64,000 bases of DNA from assembly GCA_004297935.1 (NCBI GenBank), contig SCRE01000010.1, positions 186,001-250,000 on the forward strand. The letters run 5' to 3'. Positions 44,965 through 55,035 of the stretch are shown piece by piece; within the stretch, counting starts at the first letter, position 1, and every line of letters starts with the position of its first letter. The notes beneath the pieces were generated by a model, which was not told where the DNA came from, ran no database searches, and was given only the letters and a program-made list of their open reading frames with translations. The DNA comes from Microbacteriaceae bacterium (lineage in GTDB: Bacteria; Actinomycetota; Actinomycetes; Actinomycetales; Microbacteriaceae). The translations under genes and the position numbers were made by a program.

Positions 44965-45792
44965 ATGGCTCTCAAGAACCCTGCACTGTCCAACAATCCT
45001 GCATTCCGCCCTGCGAAGGGCACGATCGCCACCACTGACGCAGACGGCGCGCAGGCGACCGGTCTTGCGACCGCGGCCGGCCTGCAGCAACTGTACGACG
45101 CCCCGTCGGCGACCGCGGCGGACACGGACCGGATGACTTACGGTGACACGATCGGCAAGACGGCGATCATGTTCGTCGTACTGCTGGCCACGGCGACGGT
45201 CGCCTGGTTCATCCCGGCCCTCACCATCCCCGGCGCCATCATCGGGCTCGTGCTGGGGTTGGTGAACGCGTTCAAGAAGAAGCCGTCGCCCCTGCTGATC
45301 CTGCTCTACGCAGCCGCGGAGGGCCTGTTCATCGGCGGTATCTCGAGCATCTTCGAGCAGCTCTGGGGCGGCGTGGTCATGCAGGCCGTGCTAGCCACGC
45401 TCGCGGTCGTCACCGTCACACTCGTGCTCTTCGCCAGCGGCAAGATCCGCGCGTCGAAGAAGGCCACCAAGGTGTTCCTGATCGCAATGGTCGGCTACCT
45501 CGTCTTCAGCCTGGTCAACGTGGGTCTGATGATGTTCGGCGGCGTCTCCAGCAGCATGGCGTTCGGGCTGCGCTCGCAGCTGGTGTTCGGCATTCCGCTG
45601 GGAATCATCATCGGCATACTCGCCGTGCTGATGGCCGCATACTCGCTCGTGCTCGACTTCGATTTCATCAAGAACGCTGTGCGCAACCGGGCACCGCGGG
45701 TGATGGGCTGGTACGGCGGCTTCGGCCTGATGGTGACGATCGTCTGGCTGTACATCGAGTTCCTGCGGATGTTCGCGATCGCTCGCAACTAG
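44965..45792 (+). CDS. Bax inhibitor-1/YccA family membrane protein
   Basis: 275-residue protein with an N-terminal cytoplasmic tail of about 55 residues (SNNPAFRPAKGTI is typical of actinobacterial members) and seven predicted helices. Family hallmarks are ALYAAAEGLFIGGISSIFEQ-like sequence near 110-130 and the C-terminal DFDFIKNAVRN with paired aspartates, thought to gate a proton-sensitive calcium leak. Transcribed alone and converging on a TauE/SafE gene. Confidence 0.9.
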   Translation: MALKNPALSNNPAFRPAKGTIATTDADGAQATGLATAAGLQQLYDAPSATAADTDRMTYGDTIGKTAIMFVVLLATATVAWFIPALTIPGAIIGLVLGLVNAFKKKPSPLLILLYAAAEGLFIGGISSIFEQLWGGVVMQAVLATLAVVTVTLVLFASGKIRASKKATKVFLIAMVGYLVFSLVNVGLMMFGGVSSSMAFGLRSQLVFGIPLGIIIGILAVLMAAYSLVLDFDFIKNAVRNRAPRVMGWYGGFGLMVTIVWLYIEFLRMFAIARN

Positions 45793-45822
45793 CACGCAGA
45801 ACAGCTCGGCGCACGACCGGCC

Positions 45823-45858
45823 GGCGGATGTCTACCCGGGTGCGGGTGGGTATCCGCC
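45823..45858. terminator. Bidirectional stem-loop between BI-1 and TauE/SafE genes
   Basis: GGCGGAT (45823-45829) pairs with ATCCGCC (45852-45858), with further CCC/GGG pairing inside. It lies between the stop codons of two converging genes, 31 bp and 20 bp away, so it could serve both. Confidence 0.6.
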
Positions 45859-45877
45859 GTTTCGTCCCGCAATTTCG

Positions 45878-46639
45878 TCACTTGGCGTAGAAGTAGACCA
45901 CGGCGGCCACGCCGATCAGCACGATCACGATCCGGTACACGACAGCCGGAAGGCGCCGGCCGATCGTGGCGCCGAGTTGGCCGCCGACGATCGCGCCGAT
46001 CGCGATGATCAGTGCGGCCAGCCAGGCGATCCTGCCGGTGAAGACGAACACCACGGCGGCTGCGCCGTTGGCCATCGCCGCGAGCACGTTCTTGTACGCG
46101 TTGGCTCTGTTCAGGTCACCGGGGAGCAGGATCGACAACAGCGCGAGCAGGATGACCCCCTGCGCAGCACCGAAGTAGCCGCCATAGACACCGGTGAGTC
46201 CTGCACCGGCTCGCAGCGCGAGCCGCTGCACAGGGGTGGTGTGAGCATCCGCCCGCCGACTTTCGGCCCAGCGTTTCAACCACGGCCCGGCGATCACGAG
46301 CACACAGGCCGCGATGATCAGCACGGGTACGATGGCGTCGAACGCGGCCGCGGGCAGGACGAACAGCAGGAGTGCACCCGCCAGCCCGCCGACGAACGAG
46401 AAGGCCGCCAGCGGCAGCACCCGGCGCCACCGCCCGTTCAGCTCGCGGCGATAGGCCCACGCGCCGCTGACCGCGCCAGGAAAGACCCCGACGTTGTTCG
46501 TGACATTCGCGACGATGGGCGGATAGCCCAGGGCAAGCAGAGCCGGGAATGTGATCAGCGACCCGGATCCGACGACCGTGTTGATGGTGCCGGCCGCCGT
46601 GCCCGCGACGAAGAGCACGACGACGTCGAGCCAGTCCAC
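45878..46639 (-). CDS. TauE/SafE family membrane transporter
   Basis: 253 residues with about eight helices. The N-terminal VAGTAAGTINTVVGSGSLITFPALLALG and the internal repeat GLTGVYGGYFGAAQGVILLALL are the two glycine-rich halves typical of sulfite/organosulfur exporters in this family. The transported anion is unknown. It begins 7 bp after the acs stop on the same strand, so it is probably read through from acs. Confidence 0.9.
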   Translation of the reverse strand: MDWLDVVVLFVAGTAAGTINTVVGSGSLITFPALLALGYPPIVANVTNNVGVFPGAVSGAWAYRRELNGRWRRVLPLAAFSFVGGLAGALLLFVLPAAAFDAIVPVLIIAACVLVIAGPWLKRWAESRRADAHTTPVQRLALRAGAGLTGVYGGYFGAAQGVILLALLSILLPGDLNRANAYKNVLAAMANGAAAVVFVFTGRIAWLAALIIAIGAIVGGQLGATIGRRLPAVVYRIVIVLIGVAAVVYFYAK

Positions 46640-46646
46640 GCGACGG

Positions 46647-48623
46647 TCAGCCCTCTGCGTCGGCCCGCGCGCCCATCCCCGTCTTGATCGCGTCCATCAC
46701 GGTCGAATCCGCGAGGGTCGTGACGTCGCCGACCGGCCGGTCCTCGGCGACATCGCGCAACAGGCGCCGCATGATCTTGCCGCTGCGCGTCTTCGGCAGT
46801 TCGGAGACGACCATGATCTGCCGCGGCCTGGCGATCTTGCCGATCTGAACGGCGACGTGCTCGCGCAACTCGGCGACGACGTTCTCGCCACCGTCGCCTG
46901 CCTCGCTGCGCAGAATCACGAATGCCACGATCGCCTGCCCGGTCATCGCGTCGGATGCCCCGACCACGGCCGCCTCTGCGACCTTCTCGTTCGAGACGAG
47001 CGCCGATTCGATCTCGGTCGTCGACAGGCGGTGACCGGAGATGTTCATCACGTCGTCGACCCGGCCGAGCAGCCAGAAGTCGCCGTCCTCGTCGCGTTTC
47101 GCACCGTCACCGGCGAAGTAGCGGCCGGGAAACCGCGACCAATACGTGTCGACGTAGCGCTCATCGTTGCCCCAGATCGTGCGCAGCATGCTCGGCCACG
47201 GTTCGGTGAGCACGATGTAGCCGCCCTCGCCGTTCGGCACGGAGTTGCCCTCCTCGTCGACGATGTCGGCTGAATAGCCGGGCAGCGGCCGCATCGCCGC
47301 GCCGGGCTTGCCCGCCGTGACTCCGGGAAGCGGGCTGACCACGATCGTTCCCGTCTCGGTCTGCCACCAGGTGTCGACGACCGGCGTCGCGTCGTGTCCC
47401 ACGTGCTCCCGATACCAGACGTACGCCTCGGGGTTGATCGGTTCGCCGACCGACCCGATGAGCCTGAGCGACGACAGGTCGTAGCCATCCGGGATCTGTG
47501 CGCCCCATTTCATCAGCGTGCGGATGGCGGTCGGCGCGCAGTACAACTGCGTCACCTTGTACCTGTCGATGATCTCCCACCAGCGACCCTGGTGCGGCGA
47601 ATCAGGAGTGCCTTCGTACATCACCGAGGTGGTGGCGTTGGCAAGCGGACCGTACACGATGTAGCTGTGCCCGGTGACCCAGCCGATGTCGGCGGCGGTC
47701 CAGTAGACATCCGTCTCGGGTTTCAGATCGAACACGGCCCACTGCGTGTACGCGCAGCCGACCAGGTAGCCGCCGGTGGTGTGCAGCACCCCCTTCGGCT
47801 TGCCGGTCGTGCCCGACGTGTACATGACATAGAGCGGATGCTCCGCGTCGAAGAACTCGGCCTCGTGCGTTGTCGAGGCGGTGCCCACCACGTCGTGCCA
47901 CCAGACGTCGCGGCCCTCGACCCACTCGACGTCGCTGCCGGTGCGCTTGACGACGATCACGCTGTCGACCTCGGCGCCGTCCCTGATCGCCTGGTCGACG
48001 GCCGGCTTCAGCGGTGACGGGTTGCCCTTGCGGAAGCCGCCGTCGGCTGTGATGACCACGCGCGCTTGGCAGTCCTCGATGCGACTGTGCAGCGCCTCGG
48101 CAGAGAAGCCGCCGAACACCACGGTGTGCGGGGCGCCGAGCCGGGCACAGGCCAGCATCGCCACGACGGTCTCCGGGATCATCGGCATGTAGATCGCCAC
48201 CCGGTCACCGGTCTTGACGCCGAGCGCGACGAGCGCGTTCGCTGCCTGGCAGACCTGGTCTGTCAGCTGCTGATAGGTGATCGTGCGCGTGTCGCCGCGG
48301 TCGCCCTCGAAGTAGTAGGCGACCCGGTCGCCAAGACCGTTTGCGACATGGCGGTCCAGGCAGTTGTATGCGGCGTTCAGCTTGCCGCCGACGAACCACT
48401 TCGCGAACGGCGGGTTCGACCAGTCGAGGGTTTGCTGCCACTTCTGCTGCCAGTCCAGCCGCTCGGCCTGCTCGTCCCAGAACGCGAGCCGATCGGCATC
48501 CGCCGCGGCGTACGCATCCGCTTTCACGTTCGCCTGCGCGGCGAACACCTCGCTCGGCGGGAACGTTCGGTCTTCGCGCAGCAGATTGGAGATCGTCGGT
48601 CCGGTGGCTGGACTGTCTGTCAT
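46647..48623 (-). CDS. acs: Acetyl-CoA synthetase (AMP-forming)
   Basis: Activates acetate to acetyl-CoA through acetyl-AMP. 658 residues, the standard length. Motifs: YTSGTTGKPKGVLHTTGGY (P-loop), VDTWWQTETGTIVVSPLPG, YFAGDGAKRDEDGDFWLLGRVDD and the acetylatable catalytic lysine in TRSGKIMRRLLRD. Start ATG 48623 has AAGGAAG upstream; the longer frame to 48764 is not supported. A TauE/SafE gene follows closely. The upstream gap contains the guaA terminator hairpin. Confidence 0.96.
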   Translation of the reverse strand: MTDSPATGPTISNLLREDRTFPPSEVFAAQANVKADAYAAADADRLAFWDEQAERLDWQQKWQQTLDWSNPPFAKWFVGGKLNAAYNCLDRHVANGLGDRVAYYFEGDRGDTRTITYQQLTDQVCQAANALVALGVKTGDRVAIYMPMIPETVVAMLACARLGAPHTVVFGGFSAEALHSRIEDCQARVVITADGGFRKGNPSPLKPAVDQAIRDGAEVDSVIVVKRTGSDVEWVEGRDVWWHDVVGTASTTHEAEFFDAEHPLYVMYTSGTTGKPKGVLHTTGGYLVGCAYTQWAVFDLKPETDVYWTAADIGWVTGHSYIVYGPLANATTSVMYEGTPDSPHQGRWWEIIDRYKVTQLYCAPTAIRTLMKWGAQIPDGYDLSSLRLIGSVGEPINPEAYVWYREHVGHDATPVVDTWWQTETGTIVVSPLPGVTAGKPGAAMRPLPGYSADIVDEEGNSVPNGEGGYIVLTEPWPSMLRTIWGNDERYVDTYWSRFPGRYFAGDGAKRDEDGDFWLLGRVDDVMNISGHRLSTTEIESALVSNEKVAEAAVVGASDAMTGQAIVAFVILRSEAGDGGENVVAELREHVAVQIGKIARPRQIMVVSELPKTRSGKIMRRLLRDVAEDRPVGDVTTLADSTVMDAIKTGMGARADAEG

Positions 48624-48814
48624 CGTTGAGCTTCCTTGCTTCTCTTCTTTTTCCGCGTAGGAACTCCCCTGCTTCAACGCAGAGGAGCCGCACATCGGTG
48701 CCGATCGTGAGCGGTCACAGCGTTGCGCCGCGCGTGCACCAGGATTGTCGCGATCATATCGCACGCCCAGGACTCGAGTCTTCCGACCGGGTCCGAGCCG
48801 TACCCCAAGCGGAC

Positions 48815-48883
48815 GGAAGGAAATAGTCCGATTCGAAGGACGGATTCGGCAGCATCAGCCTTCAAACCGAACTATATCCTTCC
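48815..48883 (-). terminator. Long stem-loop ending the guaA transcript
   Basis: Two 25-base arms (48815-48839 and 48859-48883) are nearly complementary. Read as minus-strand RNA, 24 of 25 positions pair, three of them as G-U; as plus-strand RNA those three become C-A mismatches. That asymmetry indicates the hairpin works in the minus-strand transcript, that is after guaA, whose stop is 29 bp away. The loop is 19 bases. Confidence 0.6.
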
Positions 48884-48911
48884 AATCGAACGCAACCGCA
48901 AGCCGGGCCGG

Positions 48912-50639
<1,728 letters not shown>

Positions 50640-51180
50640 GCTTGGCGAGGTAGGTCCGCACCTGCCTGGTGATGTAGTGCTCGACGATGAACGACATGAA
50701 CGGGATCACGCCACCGAGTGCGATCTGCACGAACTTCGTGAACGACAGCCGCATCAGGCTCCACAGCCGGAAGTCGGCGAACAGGTAGAGCACGTACAGC
50801 CACCCGTGCGCGATCAGGATCGCCGTGGACAGGTCGATGCCCTGCGTGCCGCCGTTTCCGTCGACGGCGTTCCACGGCACGAATGCCAGCGCGGGATGGC
50901 CGGGGGCGAATGCATAGAGCGAGTAGCCCATCCCGTACTTCACGATCATCTCCGCGACGAGCAGCAGAAGCATGATTCCGGTGATGTACGCCGTCACTCG
51001 GTAGAGCTTCAGCGCGCCGGGGATCTTGGGCAGGTCGACGGTGCGCGGTCGCGCGCTGGAGGCCGAGGAAAGCTGGGCGATGGTGCGGGAGAACAGGGAT
51101 CCGCCGTCCTCCGGATCGGGGGTGCTGGGCATGCCATCAGTCTACGTTGTCACGCCGAATGACCCGCAGGTCCCCGGGCC

Positions 51181-51639
51181 CTACGACGCCGCGCCCTTGA
51201 CCGCTGCGATCACCAAGCCGATCGGGGTGGTGACGATCAGGATCGCCACCATGATCCGGAATCCGTAGAGCATCAATCTGTTGTCGGTGCGTGCGCCGCG
51301 CACGCCCCACACGAAAAGGATCAGCGCAACCACGATCAGTGCCGCGCCGACCCACACCACCGCGGTCCAGGCCAGCATCGTGCCGAAGAGTACAGCGAGA
51401 TTGGCCAGATTGAACGTGACGGCTTCGGCCGCGATCACGCGCCCGGAGGGCTGTTCGCCCGCCAGCCGCGCCTGCCCGATGCCGAGCACGAGCTGTGCGA
51501 CACCGGCGACCAGCACGATGTATGCGACCGCCCACGACGCCGTATAGCTGGGCGAGAGCGCCGTCGCCGCGGAAATCGCCCCACCGAGCACAATTCCGAC
51601 ACCACCGATGACGACAAATGGGATCATGGATCGCTTCAC
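51181..51639 (-). CDS. Small four-helix membrane protein of unknown function
   Basis: About 152 residues, largely hydrophobic: MIPFVVIGGVGIVLGGAI, AYIVLVAGVAQLVLGIGQAR, NLANLAVLFGTMLAWTAVV and ILIVTTPIGLVIAAVKG suggest four or five helices, of the type annotated as hypothetical membrane protein near guaA in related genomes. I do not recognise a function. The start GTG 51639 is preferred because GATAGT seven bases upstream could be a leaderless -10 box; ATG 51627 is the alternative. The longer frame to 51825 runs through repeat DNA. Confidence 0.7.
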   Translation of the reverse strand: MKRSMIPFVVIGGVGIVLGGAISAATALSPSYTASWAVAYIVLVAGVAQLVLGIGQARLAGEQPSGRVIAAEAVTFNLANLAVLFGTMLAWTAVVWVGAALIVVALILFVWGVRGARTDNRLMLYGFRIMVAILIVTTPIGLVIAAVKGAAS

Positions 51640-51686
51640 ACTCTTGAGACTATCCGGTACGCCTGAACCCGGTGGTCTCGGTAAGT

Positions 51687-51789
51687 GGTCTCGATACACG
51701 TATTCGCTACGCTCATGCGTTACTCGACCACCGGTACGCGAACTCGGTGGTCGAGTAGCCGGAGAGCTTCGGTCCCTGCCCTTCGAGAC
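51687..51789. repeat. Dispersed repeat type 1, inverted pair
   Basis: GGTCTCGATACACG to TTACTCGACCACC (51687-51732) is followed by GGTGGTCGAGTAGCC to TTCGAGAC (51746-51789), the reverse order of the pair at 16.9 kb. It fills the region upstream of the small membrane-protein gene. Confidence 0.7.
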
Positions 51790-51816
51790 GGCCGTGGCCG
51801 GCCTGCTTAGGAACCG
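51779..51816. repeat. Dispersed repeat type 2, second copy
   Basis: CCCTTCGAGACGGCCG to CTTAGGAACCG, the same 38-base length and ends as the copy at 9131-9168. It partly overlaps the type 1 unit, as at the first locus. Confidence 0.6.
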
Positions 51817-51911
51817 CGGAGTCAAAGGGCGAGCAGGGCCGAGACCGACTACGCTACAGCGGCTCCACGCTCGGTCAACGAAACCGATGCGTCGCGCGGA
51901 ACAGGATGACC

Positions 51912-51965
51912 GTTTTCGCTATGTTGAATGCGCCTCACGTGAGGCGCATTCAACATAGCGAAAAC
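51912..51965. repeat. Long palindromic element, copy 2 (perfect 54-bp palindrome)
   Basis: Every base from 51912 to 51965 pairs with its mirror position about the centre CACGTG (51936-51941). The outer arm reads GTTTTCGCTATGTTGAATG. Flanks also resemble copy 1 at 10167-10230 (GGATG on the left, ACAGA on the right), so the repeated unit is about 70 bp. It lies in a 447-bp gap without genes (51640-52086) between a small membrane-protein gene and the SURF1 gene. The rest of that gap holds only dispersed repeats. Confidence 0.85.
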
Positions 51966-52036
51966 AGAAATATCGAACCCGCGACGGCGGTGCCGTGGGC
52001 ATCCGTTCGGCCGCGGTCGGCCCACTCGACCAGCGG

Positions 52037-52074
52037 GGTCTCGAGACACTCGCTGGCGCTCGCTCCGCGACCGG
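52037..52074. repeat. Degenerate copy of dispersed repeat type 1
   Basis: GGTCTCGAGACACTCGCTGG followed by CGCTCGCTCCGCGACCGGCG retains the TCTCGAnAC start and CGCTGGCGCTCGCT core seen in other copies, but lacks the CTACTCGACCACC arm. It lies just past the SURF1 stop codon. Confidence 0.45.
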
Positions 52075-52086
52075 CGGCGTTCGGTG

Positions 52087-52938
52087 CTACGCGACGGGCG
52101 GCGGTGCGGATGCCACTGCCGCGGCCGCCTCGGCCGCCTCGGCGTCCTCCTCCTCACGCTCCCACGCGTCGCGGGCGACACGGTACCAGAGGAAGACGGC
52201 GAAGCAGGCGAAGACGGCCCACTCGAGTGCGTAGAACACGTTCAACCAGTCCAGCGTGGCCTGCTCGAGCGGTGGCGGCGAATAGATGCTCACGAGGCCG
52301 GCCGGAGCGGTGCCGTGCTGCACGACATAGCCGGTGTAGACATCCGCACCGTCGACGCCGGTCCAGAGGTTGTAGAGCGCTGCCGTCGACATCGCCCTCA
52401 TGGTGTACGGATTCTCCCCGGCGCCGGGCGCGGTCGGGGCCTCGGTCGGCAGCAGCCGGCCCGTGATCGTCTGCCTGGTGGCCGGTTGCCCAGCCAGTTC
52501 CGCCACGGCACGTTCGGCTGCCGCCCTGTCGGGTGCCCAGCCGCGAGCCACGGCGAGCTCGACAGGCCGGCCCGCGGCATCCGCGTCGGTCAGCGTGAAC
52601 CGGGCGACCACCCAATAGCCGGTTGCGCCGTCGTTGAGCCTGCCTTCCAGCAGGTGATAGTCGTGCGGAGCGAACGTGCCCGTCGTCGTGACGAGTTGAC
52701 CGACCATCTCGGTGCGCAGGTCGGCGTTGGGCGCCGCGGCCTTGGTCAGCGGAATCACGGTCTCCGTGGGCCGCTGCACGACGGTACCGGATTCGACGGC
52801 GCGCTGCAGTTGCCACTGCCCCAGCGCCGCGAACGCGGCGGCGACCGCCAGCGCGAAGACGAGCGCCACGAGCCATTTCGGGCGCACCATCGTTCTCAGC
52901 AGGGTCGGGCGCCGGCGCAGGCGGTCCGCGTTCCGCAC
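52087..52938 (-). CDS. SURF1 family protein
   Basis: 283-residue cytochrome-oxidase assembly factor homologue. The N-terminal helix is MVRPKWLVALVFALAVAAAF, followed by GQWQLQRAVESG (the family LGxWQ.xR motif). A periplasmic region contains DYHLLEGRLNDGATGYWVVA and AVARGWAP, and a second helix near the C-terminus includes LEWAVFACFAVFLWYRVARD. An Ala/Glu-rich tail follows. The start GTG 52938 is kept, although GTG or ATG codons nearer the helix (M17) are possible. Confidence 0.87.
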   Translation of the reverse strand: MRNADRLRRRPTLLRTMVRPKWLVALVFALAVAAAFAALGQWQLQRAVESGTVVQRPTETVIPLTKAAAPNADLRTEMVGQLVTTTGTFAPHDYHLLEGRLNDGATGYWVVARFTLTDADAAGRPVELAVARGWAPDRAAAERAVAELAGQPATRQTITGRLLPTEAPTAPGAGENPYTMRAMSTAALYNLWTGVDGADVYTGYVVQHGTAPAGLVSIYSPPPLEQATLDWLNVFYALEWAVFACFAVFLWYRVARDAWEREEEDAEAAEAAAAVASAPPPVA

Positions 52939-52972
52939 GGAAGTGTTGTGGCTGGAAATCTCAGTTCTGCTT

Positions 52973-54313
52973 TCAGTTCAGATCGGTGTCGCTCTGCCGC
53001 ATGGCCTGCTCGACGACCCGGTCGATCGCCTGCCGAGTGTCGGCATCCGGGGTGCCTGTCGGCCCGGACGTCGCCGCCTCGACGAGCGCGATCTCCTCGT
53101 CGAGCATCGGGTTGCGGCTCTCCCGCGGCGGGCCGCCACGTTTCGCGCGACGGCCTCGCACCAGTACAGCACCCATTCTCTCTGAATTCGCCGCGAACAG
53201 CGGCCCGAGCACCGCCATGATCAGCACATAGAGGCCGGCGAACGGGGTCAGGCGCGAGTCCAGGCCCGCGGAGACCGAGAGGGTGGCAAGGATCAGCGTG
53301 AACTCGCCGCGGTTGACGAGAATCGCGGCCGCGTTCAATCCCTCGGGCACGTGATAGCCGTGCATTCGAGCGATGACCGCACCGGATGCGATGTTGAGCA
53401 CGAACGTCATCACGACCGCCAACAGCACGATGCCGATGACCCGCGGAAAATCGGAGACGTTCAGGGCGAGTCCGAAGTTGAGGAAGAAGAACGCGGCGAA
53501 CACGTCGCGCAACGGAACCGCGACACGCTCGATCTTGGTCCGATATCGGCTGGCACCGAGCACGAGGCCGATCAGGAATGCGCCGATCGCGTCTGTCACC
53601 CCGATGATCTCACCGATGCCGGCGAACAGGACCGCGAGCCCGAAGAAGAGGATGGTGAACAGTTCGTCGTCCTTCGTGCGCATCAGCCGGGAGACGACCC
53701 GGCCGCCCCAACGCGCAATCGTGAACATGACGATGAGGAACAGGAACGCGATCGACAGTTGCAGGACGATCGGCAAGATCTCGGTCTTGCCGCTGAGCAC
53801 GACGGAGACGATCGCCAGATAGATCGCGATGAAGATGTCGCCGACGACGGTCACGCCGAGGATCATCGGCGTCTCCTTGTTGGCCAGTCGTCGCAGCTCG
53901 ATCAGCAGTTTCGTGATGATCGCACTGGATGAGGTGCCGGTCATCCCCGCGATGACGAGTGCTTCGCGGGTTCCCCAGCCGGTCATCATGCCGAACAGAA
54001 AGCCGACGCCCATGTTCAGCACGACGTAGAGGCCGCCTGAGATCAGCAGCTTGCCCGCGCTGCCGAAGAACTCGTCCTGGTCGAACTCGAGGCCGAGACT
54101 GAACAGGAGCAGGATCAGCCCGAAGACCGCGATCAGTTCGATGTAGTTCGATTCGAAGTTGAGCGGGAACCAGCCCTGGTTCTTGCTGGCCAAGAGCCCG
54201 ACCAGCATGTAGATCGGAATCGCCGGCAGACTGACCAGCCTCCCCAACCGGCCCAGCACGTATGCGACGAGCAGGAGCAGGCCCAGGACAATCAGGTCAT
54301 CACCGAGATGCAT
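52973..54313 (-). CDS. khtU: Cation:proton antiporter, KhtU-like (CPA2)
   Basis: 446-residue membrane antiporter with about 12 helices, of the KefB/KhtU-type monovalent cation:proton-antiporter-2 family. Visible are LVGLLASKNQGWFPL, LILLLFSLGLEFDQDEFFG, the ion-site region TGTSSSAIITKLL and DAIGAFLIGLVLGAS. The C-terminal 50 residues are a charged tail with no RCK domain; that role is supplied by the adjoining TrkA-C protein. The start ATG 54313 has GGAGGG five bases upstream; GTG 54316 is an alternative. Confidence 0.88.
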   Translation of the reverse strand: MHLGDDLIVLGLLLLVAYVLGRLGRLVSLPAIPIYMLVGLLASKNQGWFPLNFESNYIELIAVFGLILLLFSLGLEFDQDEFFGSAGKLLISGGLYVVLNMGVGFLFGMMTGWGTREALVIAGMTGTSSSAIITKLLIELRRLANKETPMILGVTVVGDIFIAIYLAIVSVVLSGKTEILPIVLQLSIAFLFLIVMFTIARWGGRVVSRLMRTKDDELFTILFFGLAVLFAGIGEIIGVTDAIGAFLIGLVLGASRYRTKIERVAVPLRDVFAAFFFLNFGLALNVSDFPRVIGIVLLAVVMTFVLNIASGAVIARMHGYHVPEGLNAAAILVNRGEFTLILATLSVSAGLDSRLTPFAGLYVLIMAVLGPLFAANSERMGAVLVRGRRAKRGGPPRESRNPMLDEEIALVEAATSGPTGTPDADTRQAIDRVVEQAMRQSDTDLN

Positions 54314-54315
54314 CA

Positions 54316-54855
54316 CTACCCTCCGGGCGGAGAGTCGATGGTGATGGCCGCGGTCGCCTGCGGCAACTCGCCCGACCGGAAGAATGTGAAGGTGCGCGCG
54401 ACCTTCTCCGGTGAACCGGCCACGACGAGGGTGTCGCCCGGGAACACCTTGAAGTCCGGTGACGGCGCAGGGTTCGCGGACTCGCCGCGAACAACCGCGA
54501 CGACCGTCAGGCCGGCGACCCCGCGATCCGCGGGACTGCCGAGCGCCTGCCCCGCGATGTAGTCTTCATAGTCGACCGTGAACCAGTCGATCGACAGCCC
54601 TGGGATCTGGTCGAGCGCCGTCAGCGACTCGGTGATCTGCGTGCCGCCGAGCAGTTCTGCCAGGGTGTGCGCCTCGTCCTCGTTCAGCCGCAGTGAGACC
54701 TTCGTGACATCCGAACCGTCTTCGTCGTCGGAAAACGTGATCAGGTCGCTGTGTCCCGAGCGGTGGGCGATCACGCCGACTTTGCCACCGTCATCCGTCA
54801 CGAACGTGTGCAGCACGCCGACCCCGGGCAGCTTGACCCGCCGAACATCAACCAT
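54316..54855 (-). CDS. khtT: TrkA-C domain regulatory subunit, KhtT-like
   Basis: 179-residue cytoplasmic protein: an N-terminal domain (VDVRRVKLPGVGVLHTF), a linker, and a C-terminal RCK_C/TrkA-C domain ending KVFPGDTLVVAGSPEKVARTF. In Bacillus the KhtT partner gates the KhtU K+/H+ antiporter in response to pH and nucleotide. The tail-to-head junction with the antiporter gene (a few bases) supports a two-gene operon. Confidence 0.85.
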   Translation of the reverse strand: MVDVRRVKLPGVGVLHTFVTDDGGKVGVIAHRSGHSDLITFSDDEDGSDVTKVSLRLNEDEAHTLAELLGGTQITESLTALDQIPGLSIDWFTVDYEDYIAGQALGSPADRGVAGLTVVAVVRGESANPAPSPDFKVFPGDTLVVAGSPEKVARTFTFFRSGELPQATAAITIDSPPGG

Positions 54856-54922
54856 GGTTGGACTCCCGTGCGTGTCTCGTGAGGGTGTCCGCCAATTCTA
54901 CCGGAGGGCGCGCGGTCGCTCC

Positions 54923-55028
54923 GTTGGTCGAGTAACGAGCGCCAGCGAGAGTATCGAGACCCGTATCGAGACGTCACTGTCTTGCATACGGAGGCCTCGA
55001 TACGGCCGCGGGCGGCCTACTCGACCAC
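54923..55028. repeat. Dispersed repeat type 1, inverted pair after glpD
   Basis: GTTGGTCGAGTAACGAGCGC to AGTATCGAGACC (54923-54961) is followed by GGCCTCGATACGGCC to CCTACTCGACCACCC (54993-55028). It ends seven bases from the glpD stop codon and precedes the khtTU operon, so it may serve as the glpD transcript end. Confidence 0.7.
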
Positions 55029-55035
55029 CCGGGTG

